A stretch of 64,000 nucleotides of DNA from Schistosoma mansoni (taxonomy: Eukaryota > Platyhelminthes > Trematoda > Strigeidida > Schistosomatidae): NCBI RefSeq assembly GCF_000237925.1, contig NW_017386097.1, positions 1 through 64,000 on the forward strand, in the 5' to 3' direction. Made by a program: the position numbers and the translations under genes. The notes beneath the pieces are model-generated. The model made no database searches and was not told the DNA's origin. It worked only from the letters and a program-made list of their open reading frames with translations. Positions 1-12,309 of the stretch are shown piece after piece; position 1 is the stretch's first letter; each line of letters begins with the position of its first letter.

Positions 1-2774
1 TCTGGCGGCCCGTTGGCTAGTTCTCGCGGACTTGCAGGTGTAGGCATAGCACTAAGTACAAGCGTTTAACAGGCACTATTAGAATGGATCCCTGTTAACA
101 GTCCCTTGTGTGCTGTCCGGCTAAATGGCTCCGTAAGAACTCGGAAGGATAGGGACACACGTCGTTGCCTTTTCGTCGTTTCTGCCTACGCTCCCACTGA
201 CTGCAGCCATGATGAAGTAAAAGATGACTTTTACAGAAAGCTCTCTGAGCTTCTTCGGAAAGCTAAGCGCTCAGACATAGTAGTCGTAGCGAGTGACTTT
301 AATGCCCAGGTAGGCAGCTTACATCAAACAGAAAGACATTTAGGTGAGTATTTTAGTATTCCGGCTCAACGAACCGATAATGGTGATCGTCTGTTGCAAC
401 TATGCTCAGACAATCGTTTACTTTTAGCAAGCACTAATTTTAAGCATAAGGAGAGACATCGTCTAACATGGCGACCACCTTCACCAAACCAACGATGGAC
501 TCAAATAGACCATATTGTCATCAGTCATCGTTGGAGAGGCTCAATAGAAGATTGTCGCTCGTATTGGAATACTTGTTTAGACTCTAATTATGCTTTAATA
601 CGAGCGCGCATTTGTCTGCGCCTCAATGGACGCAGGAAAAGTACACTAAGAAGACCCATTAGGATTGAACTGGAGGACGAGAAAGCCAAATGCGAATTCC
701 AGAAACAACTGAGTTCACATCTAGGCAGTTCTGTAAACGAGACTGACCCAGATGCTGCTTGGAAAGACACACGAACAGCTGTGGAAACAGCAGTAACATC
801 TATTAGTTATTTGAACCATAGGGCTCCAAAAAACCAGTGGATTTCTTCTAAGTCTATTTCACTGATGGATTCGCGTAAACTCATCCCATCAGGCTCTGAA
901 CACGACGAAGAGCGTAAACAAATTAGATCTAGGTTAACTAAAAGTCTAAGGAACGATCGTGAGCAGTGGTGGGCAACGAAAGCAAAAGAGATGGAAAAGG
1001 CAGCGGCTGTAGGCAACACCAGGCAACTATTCAGACTAATAAAAGAAACCGGAATTAAGAAGTCAAGTGTAAGTGAGACGATTTCGGAAAAAGATGGAAC
1101 CCTTATCTGCTCTCAACCCAGACGTTTAGAACGATGGGCGGAACACTTTGAGGAGCAGTTTAGCTGGCCTTCAGCTACTGCACAACTACCCACTATTCCC
1201 AGAAAACCTGAATGGAACATTGAAGTAGGCCCCCCGACCCTACTTGAAGTTCAAAAGGCTATAAGTAATCTGAAACGAGGAAGAGCAGCTGGTGGTCCAA
1301 TTTTAGCGATTAGGTTGACTAATATTCTGGCTAAAATCTGGGAGACGGACGTAATCCCATCTGACTGGTCACAATCTCTGATTGTCCCAATATATAAGAA
1401 GGGGCCAAAATCATCCTGTGATAACCATAGAGGGATTAGTCTGACTAACATAGCATCTAAAATACTAGCCTCAATAATTATCGGGCGCCTAAGACTCGTG
1501 AACTCCAAACACGAGAAAATCAGGCTGGCTTCAGACCTGGTCGTGGCTGTATCGACCACATATTCACCATTCGTCAAGTTTTAGAGCACAGACATGCTTA
1601 TCGGCGTCCGACAATGATAGCTTTTCTTGACTTAAAAGCAGCATTTGACTCTGTAGACCGAGAGGTTGTGTGGCAGTGTCTGTCATTGAAAGGTGTACCT
1701 GAGAAGTACATAAACCTTGTGAAGGCTCTTTACTCGAACACTACCAGTCGAGTGAGAGCTTATGGCGAACTGTCATATGATTTTACAACCTCAAGTGGTG
1801 TCCGTCAAGGCTGTCCACTATCCCCATTTTTGTTTAACTTCATTATAGACCTGTTGCTGGAAATAACACTCTCGTCGACTGAATTTACAGGAATTGATCT
1901 TCTACCAGGAGGTTCACTTATCGACTTCGAATACGCAGATGACATAGTCCTGTTTGGTGAAGACGCTGACAAAATGCAGAGTCTTCTGTTGGAACTCAGT
2001 AATAATGCCAGGATGTTTGGGATGCGTTTCTCCCCATCCAAATGTAAATTGTTACTCCAGGACTGGCCTGCGTCAACACCTGAACTAAGGATAGGGAGTG
2101 AAGTAGTCGAACGCGTCGACAACATCACTTATCTTGGAAGTCTGATCAGCCCTAATGGGTTGATGTCTGACGAAATCTCAGCATAGATTCAGAAAGCTCG
2201 TTTGGCTTTTGCCAACTTACGTCACCTATGGCGAAGACGAGATATCCGTTTATAAATTAAAGGACGAGTATACTGCGCAGCAGTTCGTTCTGTTCTACTT
2301 TACGGCTGTGAAACATGGCCATTAAGAGTAGAAGATACTCGTAGGTTACTAGTATTTGACCACAGATGCCTTAGAAATACTGCTCGCATCTGCTGGGATA
2401 ACCGGGTAAGTAATAGTGAGGTTAGACATAGGGTATTAGGGAATGATGGTAAATCAGTTGATGAGGTGATGAATCTTCATCGACTGAGATGGTTGGGCCA
2501 CGTGTTACGTATGCCTGAACATCGATTACCACGACGCGCAATGTTGACTAGTGTAGGGGATGGTTGGAAGAAAGTTAGGGGCGGCCAAACCAAAACATGA
2601 CATCAGTGCTTGAAGTCACTAACTTCTAGTCTGAGTCATGTTGGTAGATGCAGACTACCTGGTTGGGGTCAGCGTGACTATCGTAACCAATGGTTAGAGA
2701 CTCTAGGTGACATGGCTGAGAATCGATCACAATGGCGTAGGTGTATACACTCTTTATCTTCCCTTAAACCTTGA
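1..2774 (+). pseudogene. RTE LINE endonuclease-reverse transcriptase, broken
   Basis: The reading frame encodes an AP-type endonuclease followed by a reverse transcriptase. Endonuclease marks include SAYAPTDCS, VVVASDFNAQVG and WTQIDHIVISHRW. RT marks include LIVPIYKKGPKSS, IAFLDLKAAFDSVDRE, SGVRQGCPLSPFLFNF and EYADDIVLF, followed by the C-terminal [19 protein letters not shown]. The RT therefore has its YADD catalytic box. The frame is not open: it shifts near 1490-1600 between the RT 'GISLTNIASKIL' block and 'FLDLKAAFD', and in-frame stops occur near 2184, 2252 and 2598. Translation upstream of 106 continues the endonuclease (GLAGVGIALS) but is interrupted near 67. This copy cannot make a full protein. 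Confidence 0.88.
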
Positions 2775-2967
2775 GATTAAAATTGTTTCATATCTGTCTT
2801 CCTTTCTATACTATATCCTTCTATACAACATTTCTCTATATACTGCCACCACTAACTTAAATACTTCTATGAATCCGGTGTTCATGTTGTTGTGCTAACG
2901 AGGTATGGCAACTTGGACCGATGCATATATGTGCCTGGTCCTACGTTGTCGCTGACTGACTGACTGA
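1..2967 (+). mobile_element. RTE-type LINE (family A), 5' end outside the window
   Basis: A non-LTR retrotransposon whose 5' end lies before position 1. The tail is a short CTGA microsatellite at about 2949-2967, the kind of simple 3' repeat seen on RTE-clade LINEs. Two more 3' copies (7918-8524 and 12310-12963) share the same 3' region, which defines the family. Position 2968 onward is Penelope-like sequence, so this LINE either inserted there or was joined by rearrangement. The clade is inferred from the endonuclease and RT motifs and the tail. Confidence 0.88.
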
Positions 2968-5720
2968 GCCTAAATCAGATTGACTCCCTGCATTCTGACA
3001 TAAATGAGATACAGATGAATGTTTTTCGCAGAAAGTATGCAGTAGATGACTTAACGGATGATTTAAAAATACCTTTCGTGGACTATGTTACGAATGTTAT
3101 GGATCAGAGATCAGGGAAGAAACTCATTCAGCTACTGAAAGGTCTGGAAAATCAAACAGCCGAAAGCAAATTTCCAACCGACTCTAAAAGGTATGTGCAT
3201 AATTTCTCGGATGTTGAACTGGATAAAGATAAGATAGAGGTATTATCCTTAGGTCTAAAGTTTTGTGGTACTCGTAATAATTGTAACCACATTGATACAG
3301 ATATACAGTTTGAGAATCTATGTAGTCAGACACGTGATTTAGTGGCAAATTCTGATCAACAACTGGAACATTTTAAATCTACTCTTGTAGACTGTTGCTA
3401 CCAGTATAAGAACAATAAATTTAATTACAAAAGCATTCTTACAAAAAAGCACAAGGATGCTATTAACCTGCTCCTAACGGATGAGACGTTATTGATTACG
3501 AAACTTGACAAAGGTTCAGGAGTGGTTCTTCTTAATAAAAACGATTATATTGATAAAATGGGTACCATCTTAAATGACAAATTAAAATTTCAAAAAATAA
3601 CTAACCGGAAAGATCTCAATATTAAGATAGAGAAGGAGCTTACCAGATCTATGAAGAAGCTCATGTTATATCGATTGTGTGCGTGCCCTGTTTAATATAT
3701 AACGTGATGATTCCCGCCAATCAGAGAGGAGTGAATTGTCGATCAGAGCAATGATACACAAAAGCCGTATGAGCAGTCTTGAGTACTTATCAGTCCTGCT
3801 TCTGCCTGGCCCAACCAGTTAAGTCCAGAACACCAATAACAGCCTGTGCAATATGAATCATTATTCACAAACATACTGGGTTTATATACCAAACAAACTG
3901 ACCACATCGTACCATAAAATAGAAAATAACATTTGTACAAGATTTGGCCAAATGTGGCTATGAATAGGGGGAACAGTAATTAATAGACTAGGGATAACTC
4001 AAGAATGGCAAATCGTATAATAATAGTCTATAGGTCTAAATAAAGCTTACAATAAGAGGGACACGAATGTGAATAGTTTAGTTACTTAACAATTATACAA
4101 TAGGAAATATACATATCATATTGGTCCATAAATAGTTCTCACAGTTACCATTCATAAATCTCCACAGGATATAACAGCTCAGGGACAAACAGACCATTTA
4201 GTCGGGTTTATATGAAATGATTAAACCAGTGGGAACTTATCTGCCAAGGTTGTATGGATTGCCAAAGGTACACAAACCTAGGATCCCATTACGATCAATT
4301 TTAGATATGTATAACTCTCCTTATCATACTATAGCTAAATGGTTGGAACTATATTGAAACCTCTCCACGAAAAGCTTGTAAAACGTAGTGTTAAGGATGT
4401 ATTGCAATTTGTTGATAAAATCAAAAGTGCTAATACTTTGGGATTAAAGATGATGTCTTTGGATGTAACATCAATATTCACAAATATCCCACTCATAGAG
4501 ACCGTGGAATATATATGTGAACAACTGATTGAAAATGAAATTGAAACTACAGTTCCTATTAATGTGGTGAAAGAGTTATTACTAAAATGCACCATGAATG
4601 TGAATTTCAAGTTCAACCGAGAAATATTTAGACAAACGGATGGTGTTGCAATGGGTTCACCTCTGGGCCCTATACTAGCTGATATTTTTATAGCCAAACT
4701 AGAAAATGGTCCACTAAAAAAGATTATTCAAAAATTCACATTTTACTGTAGATATATGGATGACACATTCATCCTGTGTATAGATAATGTATCACAGCAA
4801 GACGTTCTCAGGCAGTTTAACGAAGTGCATCCATCCATTCAGCTTACATCGGGAGAAGAGAGTGATGGTCGAATAGCCTTTTTGGATGTTCTCTTAACTA
4901 AGAGAGCGGATGGATCGTTGAAAAGAAACCTAAACAAAAAAATACTTTGACTGGGCAGTATACGCGTTTCCTTAGCTTTGTACCTCTACAGTACAAACGA
5001 AACTTGATCAAAACCCTTAGTTACCGAACACGCACTATATGTTCTGCGGATATAGTTGAAGATGAGCTATACACCTTGCATAATGCTCTTGGGGAGAACG
5101 GTTACCCTAGAAAGTTTATAATTAAATATATGATCACGAAAGTGAAAATAGACGAAATTCCAACGGTCAAGAAGAAATCCCTGTTCATGCGCCTACAATT
5201 CAGTGGGGATGCGGCCAATGAGATTACGCAGAACAATCCAAAAATCTTTCAACGCCGGTGAACTACGTTTAGTGTTTTCTACGTGCTCAATGGTGACACC
5301 GAGGCTAAAAGATGAATTACCTAGAATCACCATCTCATTTTGTATTTATCAGTTCGACTGCTTCTGTGGAGCAAGTTATATATTGGTGGAAGTTCTAGGA
5401 ATTTACATTTTCGTGCTCGCTAACATCTCCCAACGTGGCTAAACAGAGGTTTGGTGAATAAAGTAAACAGCTCGATATTGGCCCATTTAATACAAACTGT
5501 TCGTAGTGCCAGTATAAACCAATCCTTTACAATTATTTATAGGGTCAGTAATTTTTTGCCAAAGCTTGTCAGGCTTAAAGTCTTTCAAATGGCTGAGGCA
5601 TTATCCATCACGATGAAGGAACCGGAGCTAAGTGTACAGAAGAAATATCTCCAACCACTGCTCCTCCGCTGGCCAACCACAAGACCAACTAATCAATAGT
5701 AATCTTAGCTATTGGATGAT
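2968..5720 (+). mobile_element. Penelope-like element with GIY-YIG domain, broken
   Basis: Degenerate single-ORF Penelope-like retroelement. The N-terminal part (about 2970-3660) has VLSLGLKFC and LLITKLDKGSGVVLLNKNDY. The RT core follows after the inserted LTR: YGLPKVHKPRIPLRSILD (about 4253-4307), LDVTSIFTNIPLIETV, GVAMGSPLGPILADIFIAKL and the catalytic YMDDTFILC (about 4755). The C-terminal part at 5320-5440 has IYQFDCFCGASYI and then, in a shifted frame, RSSRNLHFRA, which is the start of a GIY-YIG endonuclease. The end KYLQPLLLRWPTTRPTNQ stops at 5699. Several frame changes are visible, so the copy is dead. The 5' part is missing where the RTE LINE abuts it. Confidence 0.85.
3664..4176 (-). 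mobile_element. Solo LTR (family L1) inside the Penelope-like element
   Basis: A 513-bp segment that begins TGTTATATC and ends GATATAACA, flanked on both sides by the 5-bp duplication GCTCA (3659-3663 and 4177-4181). Taking the segment out restores continuous Penelope reading across the site. On the minus strand it contains a TATATAAA box near 3890, so the likely promoter orientation is minus. A second member of the family lies at 52743-53334. No internal retroelement genes accompany it, so it is a solo LTR. The 5-bp duplication fits BEL/Pao or some other LTR groups; the family is not identified. Confidence 0.85.
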
Positions 5721-6253
5721 CTAATTTGACCATGTTTTTACGACCTTTCGTAGTCGAATGTAGTTGTCTCTCTTATCTTTATTCACAAATCTTCGTATTA
5801 TTACTATCATTAATATTATTATTATTAATCTCCTCTATAGACAATCTTTTTACTTCGCATTGGTCTCTCCTTATTGCGCCTTACTCATTTTTCACATAAT
5901 TTTGTCTCCCAAGAAACATTTGATCGGACTGTAATTGCACTATTATATCTCTCACACCCTATTTGACCCATATTTATTCTGATCCCAGATCTTAAATTTT
6001 CATTTAACATATATATAGATTCAAGGGTTAACATTCTATATAAGTCCAATCAACATCAACAATTTCATTCAATCAACTTCGGCCAGAGTGATTGCCTGAG
6101 AACCCAATTACTTTCAAATTGTATAATCTGTTTCAGTTCCAAGAATTGCTCATTGCAAGCACAAAAACGTGAATTTATAACTCAGTTTTAACTTCTCACA
6201 AAGACTTACAATTAAAATAAGATATAAGAAAGCAAGCATAGATAAACATGAAT
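5721..6253. other. AT-rich intergenic or intron sequence
   Basis: No coding exon or recognised repeat seen. It contains an ATT/ATTATT-rich run near 5800-5830. It lies downstream of the visible enoyl-CoA hydratase exon, so it is probably intron of that gene. Confidence 0.4.
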
Positions 6254-6271
6254 CTAATAGATACAACGTAC

Positions 6272-6559
6272 TGTAGATAAACACGAATACAATGTATTCA
6301 ATGATGTATTATCACATGTTGGATTTTGTTTTATATAATCTGTTAATTCTTCTATATCCAAACCCAAACAAAAATCTTTTCCTTCACCATATAATACACC
6401 TCCAATAATAGTATCATCTTTATCAAATTGATTATATAATATATCATTTAACATTGAAGCAGTTTTTTGATCGATTAAATTACTTTTTTCGGGTCTATTT
6501 AAACCAATAAGTAGAAGACGTCCGATTTTTTGTGTTAACACACACAGATTTGAATTCAT
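6272..6559 (-). CDS. Enoyl-CoA hydratase/isomerase family protein, first coding exon (partial gene)
   Basis: Crotonase-superfamily N-terminus of 96 residues. The protein starts at the ATG at 6559. It contains the family's first beta-strand signature GLNRPEKSNLIDQKTASML, then VLYGEGKDFCLGLDIEEL, which matches the oxyanion-hole segment usually read as FCAGADL. The exon ends at 6272 before a plausible GTACGT donor, phase 0. The second oxyanion-hole glycine region and the C-terminus must lie in later exons. I see none between 6253 and 1, so the rest is probably beyond the window start, separated by transposon-filled intron. Crotonase-fold enzymes act on acyl-CoA thioesters; which reaction this one performs cannot be told from this exon. 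No clear mitochondrial or peroxisomal signal is visible. It could also be a pseudogene remnant. Confidence 0.72.
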
Positions 6560-7905
6560 TAATATCTAGATAAGAAATGGAATATAATGGAAACAATCTT
6601 TGTTAATTGATATGATAGTAAAAAAATAAGCAGTAATATAAGACGAGGAGATAGCTGTGAAACACTTAACTAGTCGGAAGATGATTCTCACTGGACAGTT
6701 TTTTTCGCGTTACTTTGACACTTCCCAACAGTATGCACTTATGACCTTACTCAAGATCGAATACAGTGCTTTCAGGATTTATAAAAAACTGAGCACGTTT
6801 ATACCGCTGAATAGGAATACAATGGTCCATAATTTTAACTTCAGTCAATAAAGTTTAATCCTTATGTAATGTTATCAATGAGTTATTACCTGAATCTATG
6901 TGAGACTGTCTCAACAGATCACGATTTCATACTATAACTTTGAGCAATCCATCTAGAATTCATTATGTCATTAATAAGTATAAGATTACGAATTATCAAG
7001 GTAGTTTTCTGAAGATACGTGTTTAGTTTGAATTGAACGTCAAAAATCAACAAAAGTTAAGTAGCACTAGGAAGTTTGGTCATAGTTGATGGAATCCAGT
7101 GGTAATCAAATTTGATCTTTTGAATCTAAATTGCTTGGAAGAGATTAACAAAAAAACCTGATTGATTAAGGTTTCATAATACTAGCAAGACATATTCGAA
7201 ATCTTATCAGAACTGATAATTGTCATGGGATTCGAAGTAATAATATATATAACACGGTCAGAGATTCTACCATTGAGCTACTCAAGTCGCTAATATATTA
7301 AAAGCTGATTGGTCACTGAGTAGTAATATATCTGTTAGGACCCCTCGAGAATTCCTCTGTAGCCCAAACTGTATCCATTGAAAACCCTCTGAACAACATC
7401 TAGAAAACCAAAGGAATGTGCGTTACACTCTGAATAAACGACTACCTATTCTGTTACTCGATTTAACGTGCTTTAAAACGTTTACAGAGGTTGGTTACCA
7501 GTAAACTTATAAATACTGCTCTTTTCTGGACATCAACCAAAGTTAAAGTAAAGCGTTTATTCTTAGTACAGGCCTTTTCTCACCGTTCGGAGCCCAAATG
7601 TAGGTTTCTGGGGATCCGGGAAACCAATAGAAAGTCATTATCAAGCGTTGGATTAGCACACCTATCAGTATCATATTTGTTTAATCCTTAGTACTGATCG
7701 TGAAATTTCAAGTGTCGTCAACTAACCTAGCAGTTTACACTTCCCACAGCAATGACAAATAACCAACGGTTTTACAATTCATCGTCGTCTTACTAACCAT
7801 GCTAACAATGTGCTTTATCCATTATATAGTTGAACTAGCGGTAAGAGAAAGTCGATGAAAACATTGCTTCAATACATCTAGAAACATACTTAGGAATCTG
7901 AATGT
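6560..7905. other. Upstream/intergenic sequence, no gene recognised
   Basis: AT-rich sequence 5' of the enoyl-CoA hydratase start codon, where its promoter would be expected. The open frames at 6657-6851 and 7491-7691 have no recognisable motif and are probably chance. No repeat family was matched here. Confidence 0.4.
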
Positions 7906-7917
7906 AGTTATTCACAT

Positions 7918-8524
7918 CAGTCAGTCAGTTAGCTACAACGTAGGACCAGGCACATTTATGCATCGGTCCAAGTTGCCATACCTCGTTAGCACAACAACAT
8001 GAACACCGGATTCATAGAAATAGTTAATTTAGTGGTGGTAGTATATAAAAGATAGGTTGTATGTAAGAATATAGTATAGGAAGGAAGACAGATATGAAAC
8101 AATTTTAGTCTCAGGGTTTAAGGGAAGATAAAGAGTGTATACACCTACGCCATTGTGATCGATTCTCAGCCATGTCACCTAGAGTCTCTAACCATTGGTT
8201 ACGATAGTCACGCTGACCCCAACCAGGTAGTCTGCATTTACCAACATGACTCAGACTAGAAGTTAGTGACTTCAAGCACTGATGTCATGTTTTGGTTTGG
8301 TCGCTCCTAACTCTTTTCCAACCATCCCCTACACTATTCAGCATAGCGCGTCGTGGTAATCGATGTTCAGGCATACGTAACACGTGGCCTAACCATCTCA
8401 GTCGATGAAGATTCATCACCTCATCAACTGGTTTATCATCATTCCCTAATACCCTCTGTCTAACCTCATTATTACTTACCCGGTGATCCCAGCAGATGCG
8501 AGCAATATTCTAAGGCATTGGTCC
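7918..8524 (-). mobile_element. 5'-truncated RTE LINE (family A) with 12-bp target duplication
   Basis: The minus strand encodes the C-terminal part of the family A protein ([19 protein letters not shown] and following) and ends in the CTGA-type tail. The 12-bp sequence AGTTATTCACAT flanks it at 7906-7917 and 8525-8536, a clean target-site duplication. Sequence is very close to the copy at 12310-12963. Confidence 0.9.
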
Positions 8525-8536
8525 AGTTATTCACAT

Positions 8537-9123
8537 ATATTTTTGTTGTTTGATATTGATCATAAGACAAAAGGAGTGCTGCCTGACTTGTAAATGAATG
8601 ATACTAATCATACTGTTGCTAAAAATATTAAAGGTTAACGTTGGATTTTTTTAAATATCACACAATCACCTGATAATTTCGTTATGCAATCATAAAATAC
8701 ATGATCATGATTCTTGTGATATTCAGTTACTTTTGTGAATACATGTGATGTTTTTCGAAGTTTGAAAAAGAGGAAGCGACAACCATCTGATTGGTATTTA
8801 AATGATAGATACGTTCTTACCCTATATTTCACACCTACAAGCCATTACCAGTAGTGATACGTATTCCTGACCAGTACATCTATATTGCCTTATTTTACCT
8901 GTTTTAAATTAAGGTTTAGGAAAATGAAGACAACACATAACTAGGTATGGATTTGCTTTATTCTATTTATATAACTAGAAAACTTTATTTACAAACCGAC
9001 CACTACTTAAATACCCCAAATATGACCTAATATCAATCAATTCTCTCAAAATCTACATGATTTTTCTGATTGCGCATAACCTCTTGTTTTGTTAGAAACC
9101 AAGCGTTATCCATTTGATTTAGG
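8537..9123. other. AT-rich sequence, nothing recognised
   Basis: No conserved coding segment or repeat was identified. The open frame at 8635-8832 (minus) shows no known motif. Confidence 0.4.
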
Positions 9124-9765
9124 TCAGTCAGTCACAAACAGCGTAGAACTTGGGACGCAAGTGCATTGCCCAAAATTAGCATAGTGAGATGAAATTATGA
9201 AGATAAACAACAAAGCAATAGAAGCAGTATCCGTGATAGCAAAAAACATTAGAAATAGAGAATACGGTTCTAGAGTAAACAACGAATTCGTGGAACAGAA
9301 AGTACAAAAAAACCATGAAACTCAAGATCTAGGAGAAGATAAAAAGTAAATGCGTAATTACCATTGCGGCTGATTCTGAGCCATTCCACCAATCTTCAAA
9401 TGTTGGTAACAAGGATTGCTCGGGACCCCACCAGATAATCTATATCTCCAAACATGGGTCAGAACAGCCAGTGCTTGCATGAAGTGGTGCCAAGCCTCAG
9501 TTTGACCTCCTCTAACTTTCTTCCTACATCAATCAATATGGTGCGTCGAGGTAAGCGGTGGTTGGCCTCACATAATGTATGTCGCAACCATCTCGGTTGA
9601 TGAAGATTAACAGTTCTTATCAACCGATGTGCCATTTTTCCGTAGTATCACGCGTCTGACCTCAGCATAACTCACTCGGACATATCACAATATTCAAGCA
9701 TTACTTCAAAGACACAACTATTCAAAGGGCTGAGGCCTGCGCACGCCCTCTACTTGTACAGAGTA
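9124..9765 (-). mobile_element. Old RTE-type LINE 3' fragment
   Basis: The minus strand resembles the 3' end of family A (the MAQNQPQW-like end, the LPGWG-like block, and the TSVDVGRKLEEVKLRLG-like block), but is far more diverged and has no open frame. The tail side begins with GTCAGTCAGTCAC. It is probably an older or related RTE family. Confidence 0.65.
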
Positions 9766-10384
9766 TGTTTTACAAGCACATAGTCATACAGAGTGGATTT
9801 CTGTGCAGTTGGTTATCGGAATAAAATCGGCATTAGAGTTTGAAAGTTAACCAACAACGAGTAATTGATTCACTGTCAGATTCTAAACAGGAAGATCTGC
9901 TACATCTAATTACATCGGTGTACAAATTCAGTAGTCACAAAACTTTTCATGAATCTATTCCAAAAGTGATCGGGAGAGTAAAGTTAGGAAGTAAACATTC
10001 ATGAATTATACCACAGATGTAAAATTATTTCATACTGATGAACTCCTTTTTAGATAACTGGTTGGCTCCTCAAAGGCTTACTGATGATATCGTTTATAAC
10101 CCTAGCAAGAGATGCACAATTAATATTCATCCAGCATATAAACTACAGAACAATCAGAGATATTCGCCTCTGAGATTATGACAAAGTTTATCCATCATTT
10201 TAACAGTACAACATTGACAAAATACAAAATCTTTAGAAAACATGTAACACGTGTAACTTAACTAAGATGTCACCCAATCAAAACAAATTCAAGACAAATG
10301 TGATTAGACAATTGTTCAGCATAGGTTTGTTTTCGGGACTTTATTTTCAGTTTACATCAGTGAATAATCATAGCTAAAAAAAAA
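9766..10384. other. No gene or repeat recognised
   Basis: AT-rich sequence without a supported exon. Confidence 0.35.
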
Positions 10385-10530
10385 TCATGAAGCGCCAGAC
10401 AACTGTTTCGTTCTAGCATGAGACTTTTAAACAGTGCCCATCCATGACCACATCGGGGATTTAACCCGGGACTTTCAGATTTACAGGTGAATCCCTAACC
10501 TCTAGACCAGTAAGGAGGCATTCAATGGTG
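10385..10530 (-). mobile_element. Degenerate tRNA-derived SINE (hammerhead family)
   Basis: The minus strand shows a Pol III A-box-like TGGTCTAGAGG, a B-box-like GGGTTAAATCC, then a decayed hammerhead region that keeps AGAACGAAAC and a GUC triplet but has lost the CUGANGA box. It matches the family seen intact at 58330-58800. Confidence 0.7.
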
Positions 10531-10734
10531 TACAATTCGCGAAATTGCTCCACTATGTTTGATACTTTTGATTATTTACCTAAAACAGCCTAGATTAAAC
10601 AACTGGGTGAAAAAATGCTATGTTAAAATCGGCAGATTTTTCTACAAACACGCTTTCATGACTATACATAAAACACAGTTTGAATCTAACTGTAAGCAAT
10701 AACTTTTTCAGCAAAAATGTCAAGATATATTTTA

Positions 10735-11254
10735 TTTTATTTTATTTAAACACATAAATATTGGTACAAAGAGGCACCAGATATATACGAGCCGCACAAA
10801 TCTCATTTGATTTGTGTGAGGGCTGTGATAATGCCCAGGTGCCCAAACTGAAGCAGGTGGTTTTCTCACGGGGCCACACCCCGAGCCTTTGACCTAAAGG
10901 TCTGATCCACAAGACAGTGAAGCATCGTAAGGAGATGCAGTCCCATGGTAGTCGGTGACCAACGATTGATTCATACGCCATTTGTTCCCTCAGGATACTG
11001 GAGCCCATGTGCACCACTGGTTTGCAATCAGGGTTTTCCAACTCGCCTAGGTGGACTTTCCGTGTCCACCAAACCGGTCAAAGCGCCGGACATTCGCTTT
11101 TTTTCCTCTCAATTTCGTAAACAACACCGTGGCCACGAGAAGGCAGTGAGTAGGACTTCCCTGGCAGAGGCTATATACGCGTGGCCATGTGAGAGCATTT
11201 GGAGAGGGAGAGCGGACTCTCCCCACTCTCGGCCGTACCAGGGTATTTGGGGGC
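10735..11254 (-). repeat. R500 interspersed repeat, copy 1
   Basis: About 520 bp of a dispersed repeat. Read 5' to 3' on the minus strand it starts CCCCCAAATACCCTGG and ends in a TTTAAATAAAATAAAATAAA tail. Long open frames within it (for example 10945-11295) recur in other copies only as noise and show no known domain. The A-rich tail suggests retroposition, but no tRNA-like head is seen. Other copies: 16059, 34077, 35354, 42986, 53951, 37705 and the split copy around 46.6/49.4 kb. Confidence 0.85.
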
Positions 11255-12020
11255 TCAAGATAAATAATCAGAACAGTAATCATACTACTAACTAATAACA
11301 ATTATTATTATTATTTGTATTATTTAAACAAACACAAAAGAAGAAAATAAAAACAAAGAGTGCTCTACACTTTCCCGTATATTTATTTGCTAATTACAAA
11401 ACTGAAATCAAAGAAATAAAGAAGGAAAGAGAAGAGAAGAAAAGATGATTCGATAAAGTACCATTTAATTACTAGTAAGTAACTCAAGACTTAATACAAG
11501 CAACAATAAAAACAGAAATAATAAAGTATAGCAAGCACATCAATTTTGGAATATTGCTTTGCATTCTATTACAAAAGTTGAAAAAAAAGGAGAAACAAAA
11601 GAGAATAAGATTTTTTCACCCAGAAACAAGAAACAACGACAAACTCCAGTATATTTATATGTGAAGAGATATGTATGCATATCTCTATAGTCATTTAACT
11701 GTGAAAACCTTATTCATGAGGTATTTTGTTTTTAGCAAGACACTTCAAATACAAAAGAGGAGTACTTTTATATCAAGGGAGAAAAATCCTACTGGATGCA
11801 ACCGAAAAAATGTACCTCTTTTTATCATTTTGTTTTTCATTCATGAATGTATCAACAAACAACAACAACAATAGAATCGATCTTTTTGGGGTAACTCAAA
11901 GTGAAAACTATTCACATAGAAACTACAGTATAAAGTATTTATTCGATATTTTACAAAAAAATAATAATCTGTTCGCTTATATATTGAACAAATGATCACA
12001 ACTATATAAAAATTATAGTA
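11255..12020. other. Downstream of COQ10; AT-rich, no gene recognised
   Basis: Contains ATT-rich and A-rich runs (11290-11420). The two overlapping open frames at 11671-11995 are low-complexity and lack known motifs. Confidence 0.4.
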
Positions 12021-12185
12021 TTATTTATTATAAATTAATATGTTTGGCTTTTGAGAAGCAATGGATGGTTTACCATGTAGTACTTTAGCACGATTCATAA
12101 AAGCATTTACCATAACAGTAACAACTTGATCAAAAAATAATCCAGCAATTTTTGAATAAAGTGGTGAACGAAATTCGAAATCCAC
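12021..12185 (-). CDS. COQ10: COQ10 exon 4 (C-terminus)
   Basis: Follows a TTTCTTTAG acceptor, in phase 0 with exon 3. Encodes VDFEFRSPLYSKIAGLFFDQ and then VVTVMVNAFMNRAKVLHG, the conserved end of the COQ10 lipid-binding fold with its final amphipathic helix. The stop TAA is at 12021-12023 and an AATAAA overlaps it on the minus strand (12029-12024), so the 3' UTR may be short unless another signal is used. Confidence 0.9.
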   Translation of the reverse strand: MDFEFRSPLYSKIAGLFFDQVVTVMVNAFMNRAKVLHGKPSIASQKPNILIYNK

Positions 12186-12309
12186 CTAAAGAAAAAGTGA
12201 ATTTTACAAGAATAAAACTTGTATCATTTTATTTATGTATTTAAAAAGATAAAAAATGTAAAAACAATCATGGTCAAATACTACATATGATCTTAGCTCA
12301 GAGAGCCGA

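Noticed and set aside
10945-11295. Open frames of 80-116 residues inside R500 repeats
   Set aside because: They occur on both strands, are not conserved between copies as protein, and have no known domain.
11671-11995. Two overlapping open frames of 67 and 89 residues
   Set aside because: Low-complexity, N-rich and without homology I can recognise; AT-rich DNA gives such frames by chance.
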